From Tragulus kanchil (taxonomy: Eukaryota > Chordata > Mammalia > Artiodactyla > Tragulidae), in the NCBI GenBank assembly GCA_022376925.1, contig JAIOJX010000031.1:138712854-138776853 (forward strand): 64,000 bases of DNA, given 5' to 3'. The notes beneath the pieces were generated by a model. The model had not been told where the DNA came from, did no database searches, and saw nothing but the letters and a program-made list of their open reading frames with translations. The translations under genes and the position numbers were made by a program. The number at the start of each line of letters is the position of its first letter. The stretch's first letter is position 1. This document shows positions 46,248 to 58,785 of this stretch, one piece after another.

Positions 46248-46376
46248 TTCATGGGATTCTCCAGGCAAAACTACCAGAGTGGGTCACAATGCCTTTCACC
46301 AGGGCTCTTCCCAACCTAGGGATCAAACCCACATGCAGGCAGGTTCTTTACCATGCATACCACCTGGGAAGCCCCT
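46248..46376 (-). mobile_element. Bov-A2 SINE fragment, antisense
   Basis: Contains 'catgggattctccaggcaaa', 'cctagggatcaaacccacat' and the head complement 'cacctgggaagcccc'. Only the proximal half is present. The second copy is at 47343-47472. Confidence 0.85.
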
Positions 46377-46945
46377 TTTGAAGGACAACTGTGGACAAAC
46401 GTGATTTTCTCCTCAAGGCCCAAGGTGAATTCTTGTCAAAGGGAGACCTCTGGACAGGGTATCTTTCTCCCAGCCCAGTGACCTTCCCTTCCAGTGCACT
46501 GACGCTGCAACCCTGTCTAGCCAGAGATAATGCTCCGGGGCACTGGGGGCCCCTGATTTCGTTCGAGCCTGTGCGCCCCTCATCAGTAGTGTCTGGGTTT
46601 TCAGCATCACAGGAAATGCCATAGTGGCCTTGCGTTCTTGCTGGTGCTTACATTTCCCAAATACCAAAAGGCCACAGTCTGCCCTAGCAACCAACAATCT
46701 GAGAAAGGTAATTGCTTTTTTAAAAATATTGGGCAACCAGGCCACGTGTGCTTTGCCGTTCTCTAACTTTAATAAAAACAACCTAAAATCACTGCAGGAG
46801 ACACCAGAAGCCCCTCCGCAGGATTCAGGGAAAATAAAATGGGCAGGGGGTGAAGTGATCGGGATCTGGTCTGCTCCTGTGTGAACGCAGGCACATGGCT
46901 GAATCGCTGCAAGCACCTGCCTCGCTTGTGAAATAGGGACAGTGG
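46377..46945. other. non-repetitive sequence, no gene called
   Basis: About 570 bp, repeated at 47473-48044 by duplication 14. A 167-codon minus-strand frame at 46413-46916 is open in both copies but has no recognisable domain, start context or homologue known to me. I consider it chance. Confidence 0.4.
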
Positions 46946-47342
46946 GTGAGAGCGGTTCATGTATTCCCTCATTAAACTTTTAATGTTTGTATAGTTTATA
47001 CTAATAGTCCTTCTTTTCTTCCTAATAATGGTATTGGTGTCTTTTCTACGTTTTTGAGAGTCTGGCAGCTGGTTTGTCAATCTTATTGATGCTTGCAAAA
47101 AACAACTTCTGTTTTCATTGATTTCTCTATTTTTGTTTTTAATTTCATTGACTTCCACCCTTACCATTATTTACTTTTTCCTTCTACTTGCATTGGGCTT
47201 ATCATTCTCTTTTCTTAGGGTTAAAAAATATGGTTATTAATATGAGGTCTTTCATTTTAAAAATAAAAACACTGAATGCTGTAGTTTCTAAGAACTGCTT
47301 TATCTGCATCTCACAAGTTTGATCTATTGCATTTTATTTTTG

Positions 47343-47472
47343 TTCATGGGATTCTCCAGGCAAAACTACCAGAGTGGGTCACAATGCCTTTCACCAGGGG
47401 CTCTTCCCAACCTAGGGATCAAACCCACATGCAGGCAGGTTCTTTACCATGCATACCACCTGGGAAGCCCCT
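47343..47472 (-). mobile_element. Bov-A2 SINE fragment, duplicated copy
   Basis: Same insertion as 46248-46376 carried by duplication 14, with one extra G in a G run. Confidence 0.85.
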
Positions 47473-48044
47473 TTTGAAGGACAACTGTGGACAAACGTGA
47501 TTTTCTCCTCAAGGCCCAAGGTGAATTCTTGTCAAAGGGAGACCTCTGGACAGGGTATCTTTCTCCCAGCCCAGTGACCTTCCCTTCCAGTGCACTGACG
47601 CTGCAACCCTGTCTAGCCAGAGATAATGCTCCGGGGCACTGGGGGCCCCTGATTTCGTTCGAGCCTGTGCGCCCCTCATCAGTAGTGTCTGGGTTTTCAG
47701 CATCACAGGAAATGCCATAGTGGCCTTGCGTTCTTGCTGGTGCTTACATTTCCCAAATACCAAAAGGCCACAGTCTGCCCTAGCAACCAACAATCTGAGA
47801 AAGGTAATTGCTTTTTTAAAAATATTGGGCAACCAGGCCACGTGTGCTTTGCCGTTCTCTAACTTTAATAAAAACAACCTAAAATCACTGCAGGAGACAC
47901 CAGAAGCCCCTCCGCAGGATTCAGGGAAAATAAAATGGGCAGGGGGTGAAGTGATCGGGGATCTGGTCTGCTCCTGTGTGAACGCAGGCACATGGCTGAA
48001 TCGCTGCAAGCACCTGCCTCGTTTGTGAAATAGGGACAGGTGGG

Positions 48045-48996
48045 CATGGAGATGCTGTCACAGGGGGAAGGATGGGCGCCTTGCATTTGGCAGATAGTGA
48101 GGGCTCAGTACAGAGGGTTTGTTGGGATGGCATCCTGACTGACAACGATGGTCAGAATTATCTTGTAAAGGACCACTTTCAAAAACAGACTGTCGGAATC
48201 AAGGTGAGCTCTACTGGCCTCACTGCCTCACCTGGCTTCTTTTCCTTTTACCTGTTCTTCCTGCTCCAATATCCCACACATCTCAATGGTCTTCGCTGAT
48301 GGCAGAGGTCTTGCAGCTTCTCTGGTCTCCTTTTTGGGATAAGAGTGTAGGAAGTTAGAAGCAGGACAAGTTACTTTCTCCAGGCTTGTTCTGTAGGACC
48401 TTTGCCAACCTGAAATTGACCTTGTGAGTTGGCGCTGGATGTCATGGGAGGACTCATGTTTGGTGACATTTCTCTGGAGCTCGGAAGGTGGGAGACCCCA
48501 TCTCCCCGAAGGGGACTTTCAAAAGCTAACTGTCCATGCCCACTATAGGCTCTGTGGGGAAGGACCCTGGGGACCTAAACCCCTTGCCTAACATCCACTT
48601 GTGCCCCGGTACCCCACCCCTTCTCCCAGTGTCTTGACCACAGAACTTCCTGTTTGTAACACACGTGTCTGCTTCGTTCCCACCCTCCTGCCTGACCAGG
48701 AGCATCCTGAGAGCTAGAAGCACCGATTTGATCTGAGGTCTCTCTCCACCCACCTCAGAGCTCAGTCATCAGTCACTGGAAGCAGCAGCGAAGGACAAGG
48801 GCGTTGCAATCCTGAATGGATAGCTGCCTTGTGCCAAGGAAAATGATGCTCCCACCCAGCCCCCCACAGCGGAAGATACCCGTTCTTCCAAGAGAGCTTT
48901 GGCGAAGGGGCTTTGTTCCCGGGCACAGAGCAAGCACGTGGCATCATATTTGAGTGGCTTTCCAGTTCCGTCGGCCTGCCTCGGAGTAGACACTCA
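48045..48996. other. unique sequence, no gene seen
   Basis: About 950 bp with no repeat hallmark I can name. Overlapping short frames on both strands look like chance. Confidence 0.5.
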
Positions 48997-51200
48997 GAGC
49001 AAAAGGCTCTGTTTTTGATGGTCACTCTTCAAACCATAGAGCATTGTCACGCTTCTCCTCGTTTTAATAAAGAAAAACAAGGAGGGGTTTTGTTCATGCA
49101 AAATTAACACAAAGCCAAACTGTGCTTCTTTGATCCATTCTGGACTCTGGTCTGTGGCAGCCTTTTTATTTTCCCACTGAGAATGTACGGCTCAGGAAGG
49201 ATTAGGGAGGGAGAAAACCGCTTACCACTTCCCATTTGATTAACACAATTTAATGCAGCAATAATGCCGGGGAAGTTCATTACTCGGGAAAGGCTCTGAG
49301 GCGGCTGCCCATGGTGTCTGGGGACTGGGTCTTTTTATTTAAAACGCAATCAAGCACCTACGGTGAGAGACTCTGTGAAATCCTGCCTAAGCTGGGGAAG
49401 GTGGAATTTCCATTTAGTGTAGACAGACAAAAATCCCTTCTGTTTGTACAGCTTTTGATAGTTTTTCATTCCACCTACAAGTATTTAATGTGGCTTATGA
49501 AGTTCAAGACCCTGGGATGAGAAAAAGAGCAAAAGACCCTACCCTTGGGGTGCTTACAGCCTAGAAGAGAAGGGGGACTTTATCCACCGTGAGCACACTG
49601 GTGAAGGACATCAGAAGAGAAAGGGTGAGGCTGTGACAGCAGGTACGTCAGTAATATGGCATCTGCCTGGACAATCAGGGAAGTCTGCCTGGAGGAGGTG
49701 ACATACGAGCCTCTATCAGAAGCTTGGGTCAGAGTTGATTTGGAAGGAGTGACCAGAGGAGTAGTAGACTTTTTAAGGCTGAGAAACAGTCTGTGTGAAG
49801 GTGTGAAGTTGTGAAGCAGGCACCCGCCTGAACTGTGAGCAGAGCTCACAGGTGGCCACTGTTTGGGCAGATGGAAGGTAGGAAGCAGACAGGGGATGGG
49901 GATGGAAAAGAGTCCATCAATACACCCTGGCCTACCAGCCTGCAGTCCAGCTGCAGCCAGGCATGAAGGATGGAGGGTCACCCTGTGACCAGAAGATGAT
50001 TAGAAACCTGTGCGCTCCAGCTCAGAAGATCCCCAACCCATCAACGGCTTAGGAGGCCCAGGACTGAGCCCAACTCTGTACCCTCCTTGATTCCAGCGGG
50101 ATAACACCGAGCAAAAGGCTCTGTTTTTGATGGTCACTCTTCAAACCATAGAGCATTGTCACGCTTCTCCTCGTTTTAATAAAGAAAAACAAGGAGGGGT
50201 TTTGTTCATGCAAAATTAACACAAAGCCAAACTGTGCTTCTTTGATCCATTCTGGACTCTGGTCTGTGGCAGCCTTTTTATTTTCCCACTGAGAATGTAC
50301 GGCTCAGGAAGGATTAGGGAGGGAGAAAACCGCTTACCACTTCCCATTTGATTAACACAATTTAATGCAGCAATAATGCCGGGGAAGTTCATTACTCGGG
50401 AAAGGCTCTGAGGCGGCTGCCCATGGTGTCTGGGGACTGGGTCTTTTTATTTAAAACGCAATCAAGCACCTACGGTGAGAGACTCTGTGAAATCCTGCCT
50501 AAGCTGGGGAAGGTGGAATTTCCATTTAGTGTAGACAGACAAAAATCCCTTCTGTTTGTACAGCTTTTGATAGTTTTTCATTCCACCTACAAGTATTTAA
50601 TGTGGCTTATGAAGTTCAAGACCCTGGGATGAGAAAAAGAGCAAAAGACCCTACCCTTGGGGTGCTTACAGCCTAGAAGAGAAGGGGGACTTTATCCACC
50701 GTGAGCACACTGGTGAAGGACATCAGAAGAGAAAGGGTGAGGCTGTGACAGCAGGTACGTCAGTAATATGGCATCTGCCTGGACAATCAGGGAAGTCTGC
50801 CTGGAGGAGGTGACATACGAGCCTCTATCAGAAGCTTGGGTCAGAGTTGATTTGGAAGGAGTGACCAGAGGAGTAGTAGACTTTTTAAGGCTGAGAAACA
50901 GTCTGTGTGAAGGTGTGAAGTTGTGAAGCAGGCACCCGCCTGAACTGTGAGCAGAGCTCACAGGTGGCCACTGTTTGGGCAGATGGAAGGTAGGAAGCAG
51001 ACAGGGGATGGGGATGGAAAAGAGTCCATCAATACACCCTGGCCTACCAGCCTGCAGTCCAGCTGCAGCCAGGCATGAAGGATGGAGGGTCACCCTGTGA
51101 CCAGAAGATGATTAGAAACCTGTGCGCTCCAGCTCAGAAGATCCCCAACCCATCAACGGCTTAGGAGGCCCAGGACTGAGCCCAACTCTGTACCTCCTTG
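48997..51200. repeat. tandem duplication 15 (shift 1112 falling to 1111 bp)
   Basis: Copy 1 is 48997-50089, linker 50090-50108, copy 2 is 50109-51200. The one-base loss is a C in a C run just before the junction ('gtaccctccttg' versus 'gtacctccttg'). The unit contains an AT-rich non-repetitive block (about 49140-49300) and an L2 piece. Confidence 0.97.
49495..49870 (-). mobile_element. LINE-2 fragment, antisense
   Basis: Matches the complement of the L2 3' region: 'ttggggtgcttacagcctag', 'agggaagtctgcctggagga' and 'aaacagtctgtgtgaaggtg'. The second copy is at about 50607-50982. Confidence 0.7.
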
Positions 51201-51865
51201 TATCTGTGCTCTTGGTCACATCCTTTGGCTCATCTGTGCCTTCGTTTCTATCTGTGAGATGCTGTCATTGGGGTCACTCTTGGCTTGCCTCATGGCACTG
51301 TTGTGTAAAAGTAGCAAAACAGGAGGCTCGAGCAGTACCAAGACGTCCTGGAGAACAGCAGAGCTCCTGGCATCAATCCTTCCCCAGAGAGAATACCCAG
51401 TCCGTGCTGGGCAAGAGGGAGGATCTGAGAGTGCCACTGAAATTGGGATGGTTCTGTCCTGCTTCTAGGAAAGACTGAGGTCTGCAGAGGAAGGGGCTCC
51501 CTGAAGTCTTCCTTACGCTAGTCATGAGCAGGAAGGTTATGCTGCAGTGAGTCCAACCCCAGGCTCCTGATTTAGCACCACAGAAAGTATTTCTTATTCA
51601 GATAAAGTTGGCTCAGCCCTGGGCAGCTGTCCAGGGCGACTGTCCCATGTTCTGTGAGTCTACGGCTCAGGCTGAGGGAGTCTCACCCACAGCTGTAGGG
51701 TCATTGTGGAGACGGCACACCAGCTCTTAAGTGCTTCCCCTGGAAGGGACATGTGACCGTTCTGCTCCAATTCCAGTGGCCCAAGGAGGTCACAGGGCCA
51801 CATCTCAGCTCAAGAATCTGCAGCCCTGCACCTCTTTGTCCCAACATCATGTGTCCTGCTTGCGA
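51201..51865. other. unique sequence, no gene seen
   Basis: About 660 bp. A 118-codon frame starting at 51122 extends into it without recognisable domain. The left end has MIR-like words ('gtgccttcgtttctatctgt'). Confidence 0.45.
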
Positions 51866-51869
51866 GCCT

Positions 51870-52090
51870 CCTTCGTCTCCTTAGCAGGCTCCCCTGCTTT
51901 AGCCCCCAAAGCATTTATCACCTTATGACTCACCACATAGTTTATTTCTTCCGTAGATGATTTATCCTCCCGCCCCTACACCTGGAATCTGAATGCCACA
52001 AGAGCAGGGATCTTGCTTTGTTCTATTATTGGCATCTCCCAAATATCCAGAATGCCTGGCATGTAGAAGGTGCTCAATAAATATTTGCCA
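51870..52090 (+). mobile_element. LINE-2 3' end, sense
   Basis: Ordered L2 3' motifs: 'gcatttatcaccttatgact', 'aatgccacaagagcagggat', 'gcctggcatgtagaaggtgc' and the terminal 'tcaataaatatttgcc'. Confidence 0.8.
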
Positions 52091-52129
52091 AACATCCAGC
52101 GGGACCGCCCAGGAAAGCCTGAGTTCTCC

Positions 52130-54431
52130 AGTGTCTGTGGCCCGAAGAGTGGGCAACTTTTTTTCTAGATTATCATGTTCCTTCAGGAGAACCAAACTCC
52201 TGTGAAATTATGGCATGTCATGGTCAGCGTCTCTGCCTATCGGGATGTTAATGATAAATAAAACCCACAAATGGAGCCCCAGGAGAGAAAAAGGGTGTTG
52301 CTTTAGGGTGGAGGGTATCACAAAAGGCAAGGCAAGCCAAAAGCTGCATGTATGCTCCCTGGACACCCAGGAGTGGGAGAGAAGGACCAGCTCTCTCGTG
52401 TTTTCTGAATGGTAATGGCAGAGGCTGTTTTGAGCAAGAACAAATTGTCCTGATCTGTGGAGCTGGACCAGAGAATCCAAGGAAAGCCTGAAGAGGAGTC
52501 AGACGCTGGAGCCACTGGGCTTGCTGCTACAGCCTGGAAGACTGGAAGACATTTCTTTGTGGCTTCCTGGCTGCCATGAAGACAGCCTTCTCATCCTGCA
52601 GGAACCTCTCCTGTCAGCCTTAGGAGTGCACTTCCCTCTTGCAGTCAGAAGACATGAGACATGTCTGTAATTAGCCTCCACTGTCAGACAGAAGAAACTT
52701 GTGTGTCTCTTCTAACTGGCTGAAAGCCTGGCCTGGTTCTGAAGCCACCTGGGTCACCTGGGTGATGGGGACGCTCTGCTGCCTCTGTGCTTTGCCGGCA
52801 GGAAGTTCTCTCTGTCAGACCTCTAATAAACTCTTCACTGCAGCCACGCTCACCTGGGAACCATGACCCTCTGTGGAGGCCTCCCTGTGTCCCAGCTATT
52901 TCTCTACTGTCTTGAGAGTTCAGGCAAGAAGGCAGAGATCTGCTATAGTTGGATAAGCATGGGAGACGGGTAAGCATACACACCGCAGCCACCATCTCCC
53001 TTCAGACAACAGGGAGACTTTGCTGATGTTTGGTGCTGTCTCTCTTCCTCTTCTGTCCCTCTGCAGTGGTGCTTATGGTCTCACCTCTCTCTCTCTTTTG
53101 ATGTTCCATCTGTGATGGCAAAAGAGAGATGTGGGCGTGTGGTTTTGACTCGGGCAGCCTGTGAGGATATGGTAAGAACGAGGTGGCTTATGTTGCATGA
53201 TGCTCTGACCTTTCCAGTGGGCCTTCGTGCATAGGTTTTATCCTCACAGCTTTCCTGCCAGAAAATCCCAAGCTGAGTATGTTGACTCAAGTGTCTGTGG
53301 CCCGAAGAGTGGGCAACTTTTTTTCTAGATTATCATGTTCCTTCAGGAGAACCAAACTCCTGTGAAATTATGGCATGTCATGGTCAGCGTCTCTGCCTAT
53401 CGGGATGTTAATGATAAATAAAACCCACAAATGGAGCCCCAGGAGAGAAAAAGGGTGTTGCTTTAGGGTGGAGGGTATCACAAAAGGCAAGGCAAGCCAA
53501 AAGCTGCATGTATGCTCCCTGGACACCCAGGAGTGGGAGAGAAGGACCAGCTCTCTCGTGTTTTCTGAATGGTAATGGCAGAGGCTGTTTTGAGCAAGAA
53601 CAAATTGTCCTGATCTGTGGAGCTGGACCAGAGAATCCAAGGAAAGCCTGAAGAGGAGTCAGACGCTGGAGCCACTGGGCTTGCTGCTACAGCCTGGAAG
53701 ACTGGAAGACATTTCTTTGTGGCTTCCTGGCTGCCATGAAGACAGCCTTCTCATCCTGCAGGAACCTCTCCTGTCAGCCTTAGGAGTGCACTTCCCTCTT
53801 GCAGTCAGAAGACATGAGACATGTCTGTAATTAGCCTCCACTGTCAGACAGAAGAAACTTGTGTGTCTCTTCTAACTGGCTGAAAGCCTGGCCTGGTTCT
53901 GAAGCCACCTGGGTCACCTGGGTGATGGGGACGCTCTGCTGCCTCTGTGCTTTGCCGGCAGGAAGTTCTCTCTGTCAGACCTCTAATAAACTCTTCACTG
54001 CAGCCACGCTCACCTGGGAACCATGACCCTCTGTGGAGGCCTCCCTGTGTCCCAGCTATTTCTCTACTGTCTTGAGAGTTCAGGCAAGAAGGCAGAGATC
54101 TGCTATAGTTGGATAAGCATGGGAGACGGGTAAGCATACACACCGCAGCCACCATCTCCCTTCAGACAACAGGGAGACTTTGCTGATGTTTGGTGCTGTC
54201 TCTCTTCCTCTTCTGTCCCTCTGCAGTGGTGCTTATGGTCTCACCTCTCTCTCTCTTTTGATGTTCCATCTGTGATGGCAAAAGAGAGATGTGGGCGTGT
54301 GGTTTTGACTCGGGCAGCCTGTGAGGATATGGTAAGAACGAGGTGGCTTATGTTGCATGATGCTCTGACCTTTCCAGTGGGCCTTCGTGCATAGGTTTTA
54401 TCCTCACAGCTTTCCTGCCAGAAAATCCCAA
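52130..54431. repeat. tandem duplication 16 (shift 1160 bp)
   Basis: Copy 1 is 52130-53271, linker 53272-53289, copy 2 is 53290-54431. The shift is constant and I saw no internal difference between the copies. Its last 80 bp are shared with duplication 17, so that segment occurs three times (53189-53270, 54349-54430, 55470-55551). Confidence 0.97.
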
Positions 54432-54439
54432 CGAGTAGG

Positions 54440-54550
54440 ATTGTCTCTCTATTTGCAGATGGAGCTGTCTGAGCTCAGAGAGGAGCAGGGACTTGCCCTG
54501 GGGTCCAGGGTGAGATTCAGACTGAGTAAGAACCCAGCTGGCCTGGGTTT
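54440..54550 (-). repeat. MIR fragment, antisense
   Basis: Contains 'tatttgcagatggagctgtc', 'gagctcagagaggagcaggg', 'acttgccctggggtccaggg', the eroded complement of the MIR core. The second copy is at 55561-55671. Confidence 0.65.
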
Positions 54551-54861
54551 CACTTTGGAGAGTGTTTGGCAAATATTTAGTGAGTTGCTACCCGGGGCCA
54601 GGTGGTTTTCCAGAGGCTGGTGAGAGGGTGATGGAAAGAAGACCAGGTTCGTGATTTCTGGAGTGACCACTCTTGGGATCCATCTGAAAATAGAGGCAGA
54701 TTTAGGATATTCACATGCTTGGTGCAAAATGATTACGTTTTTCTGGATCTGATTTTTAAAACAAGGCTTTGGGCACAGTATTCTCACTCATTGTCTGTTT
54801 CCATATCTTTCTCTTCCTTCCTTCTTCCTCCCCCTTCTCTTCCCCTTCCTTTTCTCTCTCT

Positions 54862-54881
54862 CTGTGTGTGTGTGTGTGTGT
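54862..54881. repeat. (GT)n microsatellite after a CT-rich run
   Basis: A pyrimidine-rich tract (about 54808-54862) leads into a short (GT)n. It recurs with equal length at about 55983-56002. Confidence 0.93.
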
Positions 54882-56814
54882 TAGTTAGAACTCGGGGAGA
54901 TCCAAGTTCACAGCCATAGCTATCAGCTATCAACTCCTTTTCTTTCTTTCCTAATGATTTCAATAACTTTTGATACAATACACCACAGGATTTTTTCTTG
55001 CACAGGAACAAAAGGTGAAATGTTAATATGATTTTATTTGGGCTCAGATTGGATAAGGAAGACCTTTTGTTTCCTACCTTTCATCCTCAAGTCGGCACTC
55101 GTTAATTAAATCGAGCCTGTGGAAAGTGACCTTTGGGGAGAGAGGTCTCCTGAGAATAGAATACGTTTTCATCAAATATGGGCAATAAATAAATAAGCAA
55201 GAAAAGAGCTATTAGATAAAGAAACACTTCCAGATGAGAGCCCCTGATGGAAAGGTGATCTGCCTTTCCCTTTGGGTGAAAGTGCACATTTAGAAAGAAA
55301 ACGGGACTGCTTGGACAAGATCATTTGTCAGTCCGAACGCCCACACCCTGAGGATGAGGGAGAGTCCTGCTGATTCTGACCAGCAGACCACGGCCATGGT
55401 GTTCTGCAATTAAGAGAGAGGGGTTGCTAGATTTCTCTGTCATGAGAGCGTGGGGCTCCCTGGGGTTCCTATGTTGCATGATGCTCTGACCTTTCCAGTG
55501 GGCCTTCGTGCATAGGTTTTATCCTCACAGCTTTCCTGCCAGAAAATCCCAACGAGTAGGATTGTCTCTCTATTTGCAGATGGAGCTGTCTGAGCTCAGA
55601 GAGGAGCAGGGACTTGCCCTGGGGTCCAGGGTGAGATTCAGACTGAGTAAGAACCCAGCTGGCCTGGGTTTCACTTTGGAGAGTGTTTGGCAAATATTTA
55701 GTGAGTTGCTACCCGGGGCCAGGTGGTTTTCCAGAGGCTGGTGAGAGGGTGATGGAAAGAAGACCAGGTTCGTGATTTCTGGAGTGACCACTCTTGGGAT
55801 CCATCTGAAAATAGAGGCAGATTTAGGATATTCACATGCTTGGTGCAAAATGATTACGTTTTTCTGGATCTGATTTTTAAAACAAGGCTTTGGGCACAGT
55901 ATTCTCACTCATTGTCTGTTTCCATATCTTTCTCTTCCTTCCTTCTTCCTCCCCCTTCTCTTCCCCTTCCTTTTCTCTCTCTCTGTGTGTGTGTGTGTGT
56001 GTTAGTTAGAACTCGGGGAGATCCAAGTTCACAGCCATAGCTATCAGCTATCAACTCCTTTTCTTTCTTTCCTAATGATTTCAATAACTTTTGATACAAT
56101 ACACCACAGGATTTTTTCTTGCACAGGAACAAAAGGTGAAATGTTAATATGATTTTATTTGGGCTCAGATTGGATAAGGAAGACCTTTTGTTTCCTACCT
56201 TTCATCCTCAAGTCGGCACTCGTTAATTAAATCGAGCCTGTGGAAAGTGACCTTTGGGGAGAGAGGTCTCCTGAGAATAGAATACGTTTTCATCAAATAT
56301 GGGCAATAAATAAATAAGCAAGAAAAGAGCTATTAGATAAAGAAACACTTCCAGATGAGAGCCCCTGATGGAAAGGTGATCTGCCTTTCCCTTTGGGTGA
56401 AAGTGCACATTTAGAAAGAAAACGGGACTGCTTGGACAAGATCATTTGTCAGTCCGAACGCCCACACCCTGAGGATGAGGGAGAGTCCTGCTGATTCTGA
56501 CCAGCAGACCACGGCCATGGTGTTCTGCAATTAAGAGAGAGGGGTTGCTAGATTTCTCTGAGCGTATGCCTCACCTGACCACGAGGGGGCGAAGGAGAGT
56601 CGTTCTCCTCTGCGTCGAGAGGCAAATCTGGGAGGTCTCTCACCTGTAGGCCAAAATGTGGCTCCTGACTAGGTCTGCTCCGCTTGGGGGCACTGAAAGG
56701 GAACTGAACATCTGCCTGCCCGTGGAGGAGGCTGGTTCACTCCAAGTCTGGAAATTCTCTGCCAGGTGCAAGATAGATCCCAGCTGTATATGGAAAGACA
56801 TGAAGTGGTAGCAT

Positions 56815-56945
56815 TGTAGTGAGCATCAGTGTGGGCCTTGAAGGCTCTAAGACTCACTCTGTGTGTGATTTTAAGTAAGCTACTTAGTCTTTTGAATCTC
56901 AGCTTCCTAATCTATAAAATGGGCATGTAGCACTATAGAGTGGCT
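56815..56945 (+). repeat. MIR element, sense
   Basis: Clear MIR core: 'ctgtgtgtgattttaagtaa', 'gctacttagtcttttgaatc', 'tcagcttcctaatctataaa', 'atgggcatg'. The second copy is at about 57907-58037. Confidence 0.8.
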
Positions 56946-57182
56946 AAGAGTCAATACAGTCACAAACATAATAAACTGAGTGTGAACATGACAGACACTC
57001 AAGATTACTAGGAAATCTCTGTCCCTCCCTGACCCCTAGCCTGCGCCTCAGATGTACTGCTTCTGGGGAATCCAGGCTTATCCCACTGCCTCTTCTCCTT
57101 TGTGCTTTCCCGTAGAAAATTATAATGAAATACATGATGCCTTTTATGGAAATTGTCTTTGAATGTAACACATACGTGCTCA

Positions 57183-57300
57183 TGCATTCATGTAACTGTT
57201 GAGTGTCTGCTATGAGTCAGATGTTCTGCAAGGTGCTGGATACAAAATGGAGGGCAAGAAGCAGACCCAGCACATGCTCTCATGGAGTTTCCAGTCCAGC
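57183..57300 (-). mobile_element. LINE-2 3' end, antisense
   Basis: The complement of the L2 terminus: 'gttgagtgtctgctatgagt', 'tgcaaggtgctggatacaaa', 'tctcatggagtttccagtcc'. The second copy is at about 58275-58392. Confidence 0.75.
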
Positions 57301-57479
57301 CAGTGCTGTCTGATAGAACTTCCCATGATGACTGACATGTTCCACATTGGTGCTGTCCATTACTGAGCACTCGAAATGTGGCTAGTGACATGAGGTGGAC
57401 AGAAACTTAACGTGGTATTTAATTTTAATGGATCTAAGTGAACATAGCCATACATGACTAGTGGCTGAATTATTCAGTT

Positions 57480-57547
57480 CTGTTGAGTTCAGTCACTCAG
57501 TCCTGTCCAACTCTTTGCGACCCCATGGACGGCAGCACACCAGGCTT
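57480..57547 (-). mobile_element. BovB/ART2A-type fragment, cut by junction
   Basis: Begins 'gttgagttcagtcactcagt' and stops after 'cagcacaccaggctt' at the duplication 18 junction. The continuation exists only at 58572-58785. Confidence 0.88.
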
Positions 57548-58571
57548 TGCCCCGACCCGGGAAAGAGGTGAGGGAGAGTCCTGCTGATTCTGACCAGCAG
57601 ACCACGGCCATGGTGTTCTGCAATTAAGAGAGAGGGTTGCTAGATTTCTCTGAGCGTATGCCTCACCTGACCACGAGGGGGCGAAGGAGAGTCGTTCTCC
57701 TCTGCGTCGAGAGGCAAATCTGGGAGGTCTCTCACCTGTAGGCCAAAATGTGGCTCCTGACTAGGTCTGCTCCGCTTGGGGGCACTGAAAGGGAACTGAA
57801 CATCTGCCTGCCCGTGGAGGAGGCTGGTTCACTCCAAGTCTGGAAATTCTCTGCCAGGTGCAAGATAGATCCCAGCTGTATATGGAAAGACATGAAGTGG
57901 TAGCATTGTAGTGAGCATCAGTGTGGGCCTTGAAGGCTCTAAGACTCACTCTGTGTGTGATTTTAAGTAAGCTACTTAGTCTTTTGAATCTCAGCTTCCT
58001 AATCTATAAAATGGGCATGTAGCACTATAGAGTGGCTAAGAGTCAATACAGTCACAAACATAATAAACTGAGTGTGAACATGACAGACACTCAAGATTAC
58101 TAGGAAATCTCTGTCCCTCCCTGACCCCTAGCCTGCGCCTCAGATGTACTGCTTCTGGGGAATCCAGGCTTATCCCACTGCCTCTTCTCCTTTGTGCTTT
58201 CCCGTAGAAAATTATAATGAAATACATGATGCCTTTTATGGAAATTGTCTTTGAATGTAACACATACGTGCTCATGCATTCATGTAACTGTTGAGTGTCT
58301 GCTATGAGTCAGATGTTCTGCAAGGTGCTGGATACAAAATGGAGGGCAAGAAGCAGACCCAGCACATGCTCTCATGGAGTTTCCAGTCCAGCCAGTGCTG
58401 TCTGATAGAACTTCCCATGATGACTGACATGTTCCACATTGGTGCTGTCCATTACTGAGCACTCGAAATGTGGCTAGTGACATGAGGTGGACAGAAACTT
58501 AACGTGGTATTTAATTTTAATGGATCTAAGTGAACATAGCCATACATGACTAGTGGCTGAATTATTCAGTT

Positions 58572-58785
58572 CTGTTGAGTTCAGTCACTCAGTCCTGTCC
58601 AACTCTTTGCGACCCCATGGACGGCAGCACACCAGGCTTCCCTGTGCTTCACCATCTCCTGGAGCTTGCTCAAACTCATGTCCATTGACTCCAGTGATGC
58701 CATCCAACCATCTTGTCTTCTGTCGTCCCCTTCTCCTTGTGCCTTCCATGTTCTCCAACATCAGGCTCTTTTTCAAGGAGTAATT
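58572..58785 (-). pseudogene. BovB/ART2A remnant with reverse-transcriptase C-terminus
   Basis: Antisense BovB-derived sequence. The minus-strand frame shows 'RRRGRQKTRWLDGITG', the conserved C-terminal word of the RTE-type reverse transcriptase, then loses frame. It is truncated, lacks catalytic motifs, and is not a gene. Confidence 0.85.

Larger units (their letters stand above)
45854..48044. repeat. tandem duplication 14 (shift 1095 rising to 1098 bp)
   Basis: Copy 1 is 45854-46946 and copy 2 is 46949-48044, abutting within two bases. Length gains in copy 2 are single G additions ('accagggg' near 47397, 'atcgggg' near 47958, 'gacaggtggg' near 48037). A C/T difference lies near 46924 versus 48022. 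The unit spans the end of an old L1, a Bov-A2 fragment and unique sequence. Confidence 0.97.
54349..56560. repeat. tandem duplication 17 (shift 1121 bp)
   Basis: Copy 1 is 54349-55439, a 30-bp linker is 55440-55469, and copy 2 is 55470-56560. No internal difference was noticed, and the (GT)n tract has the same length in both copies. It overlaps duplication 16 on the left and duplication 18 on the right. Confidence 0.97.
56476..58639. repeat. tandem duplication 18 (shift 1093 falling to 1092 bp)
   Basis: Copy 1 is 56476-57547, linker 57548-57568 (G/C-rich), copy 2 is 57569-58639. One G of a G run is lost in copy 2 ('agaggggttgc' to 'agagggttgc'). Copy 1 ends inside a BovB/ART2A-type element that continues only after copy 2. 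The first 85 bp are also part of duplication 17. Confidence 0.97.

Noticed and set aside
46413..46916. 167-codon minus-strand open frame, also at 47509-48009
   Set aside because: No domain or homologue recognised. The frame's N-terminal end differs between copies only because of junction and G-run changes. Probably chance in GC-rich sequence.
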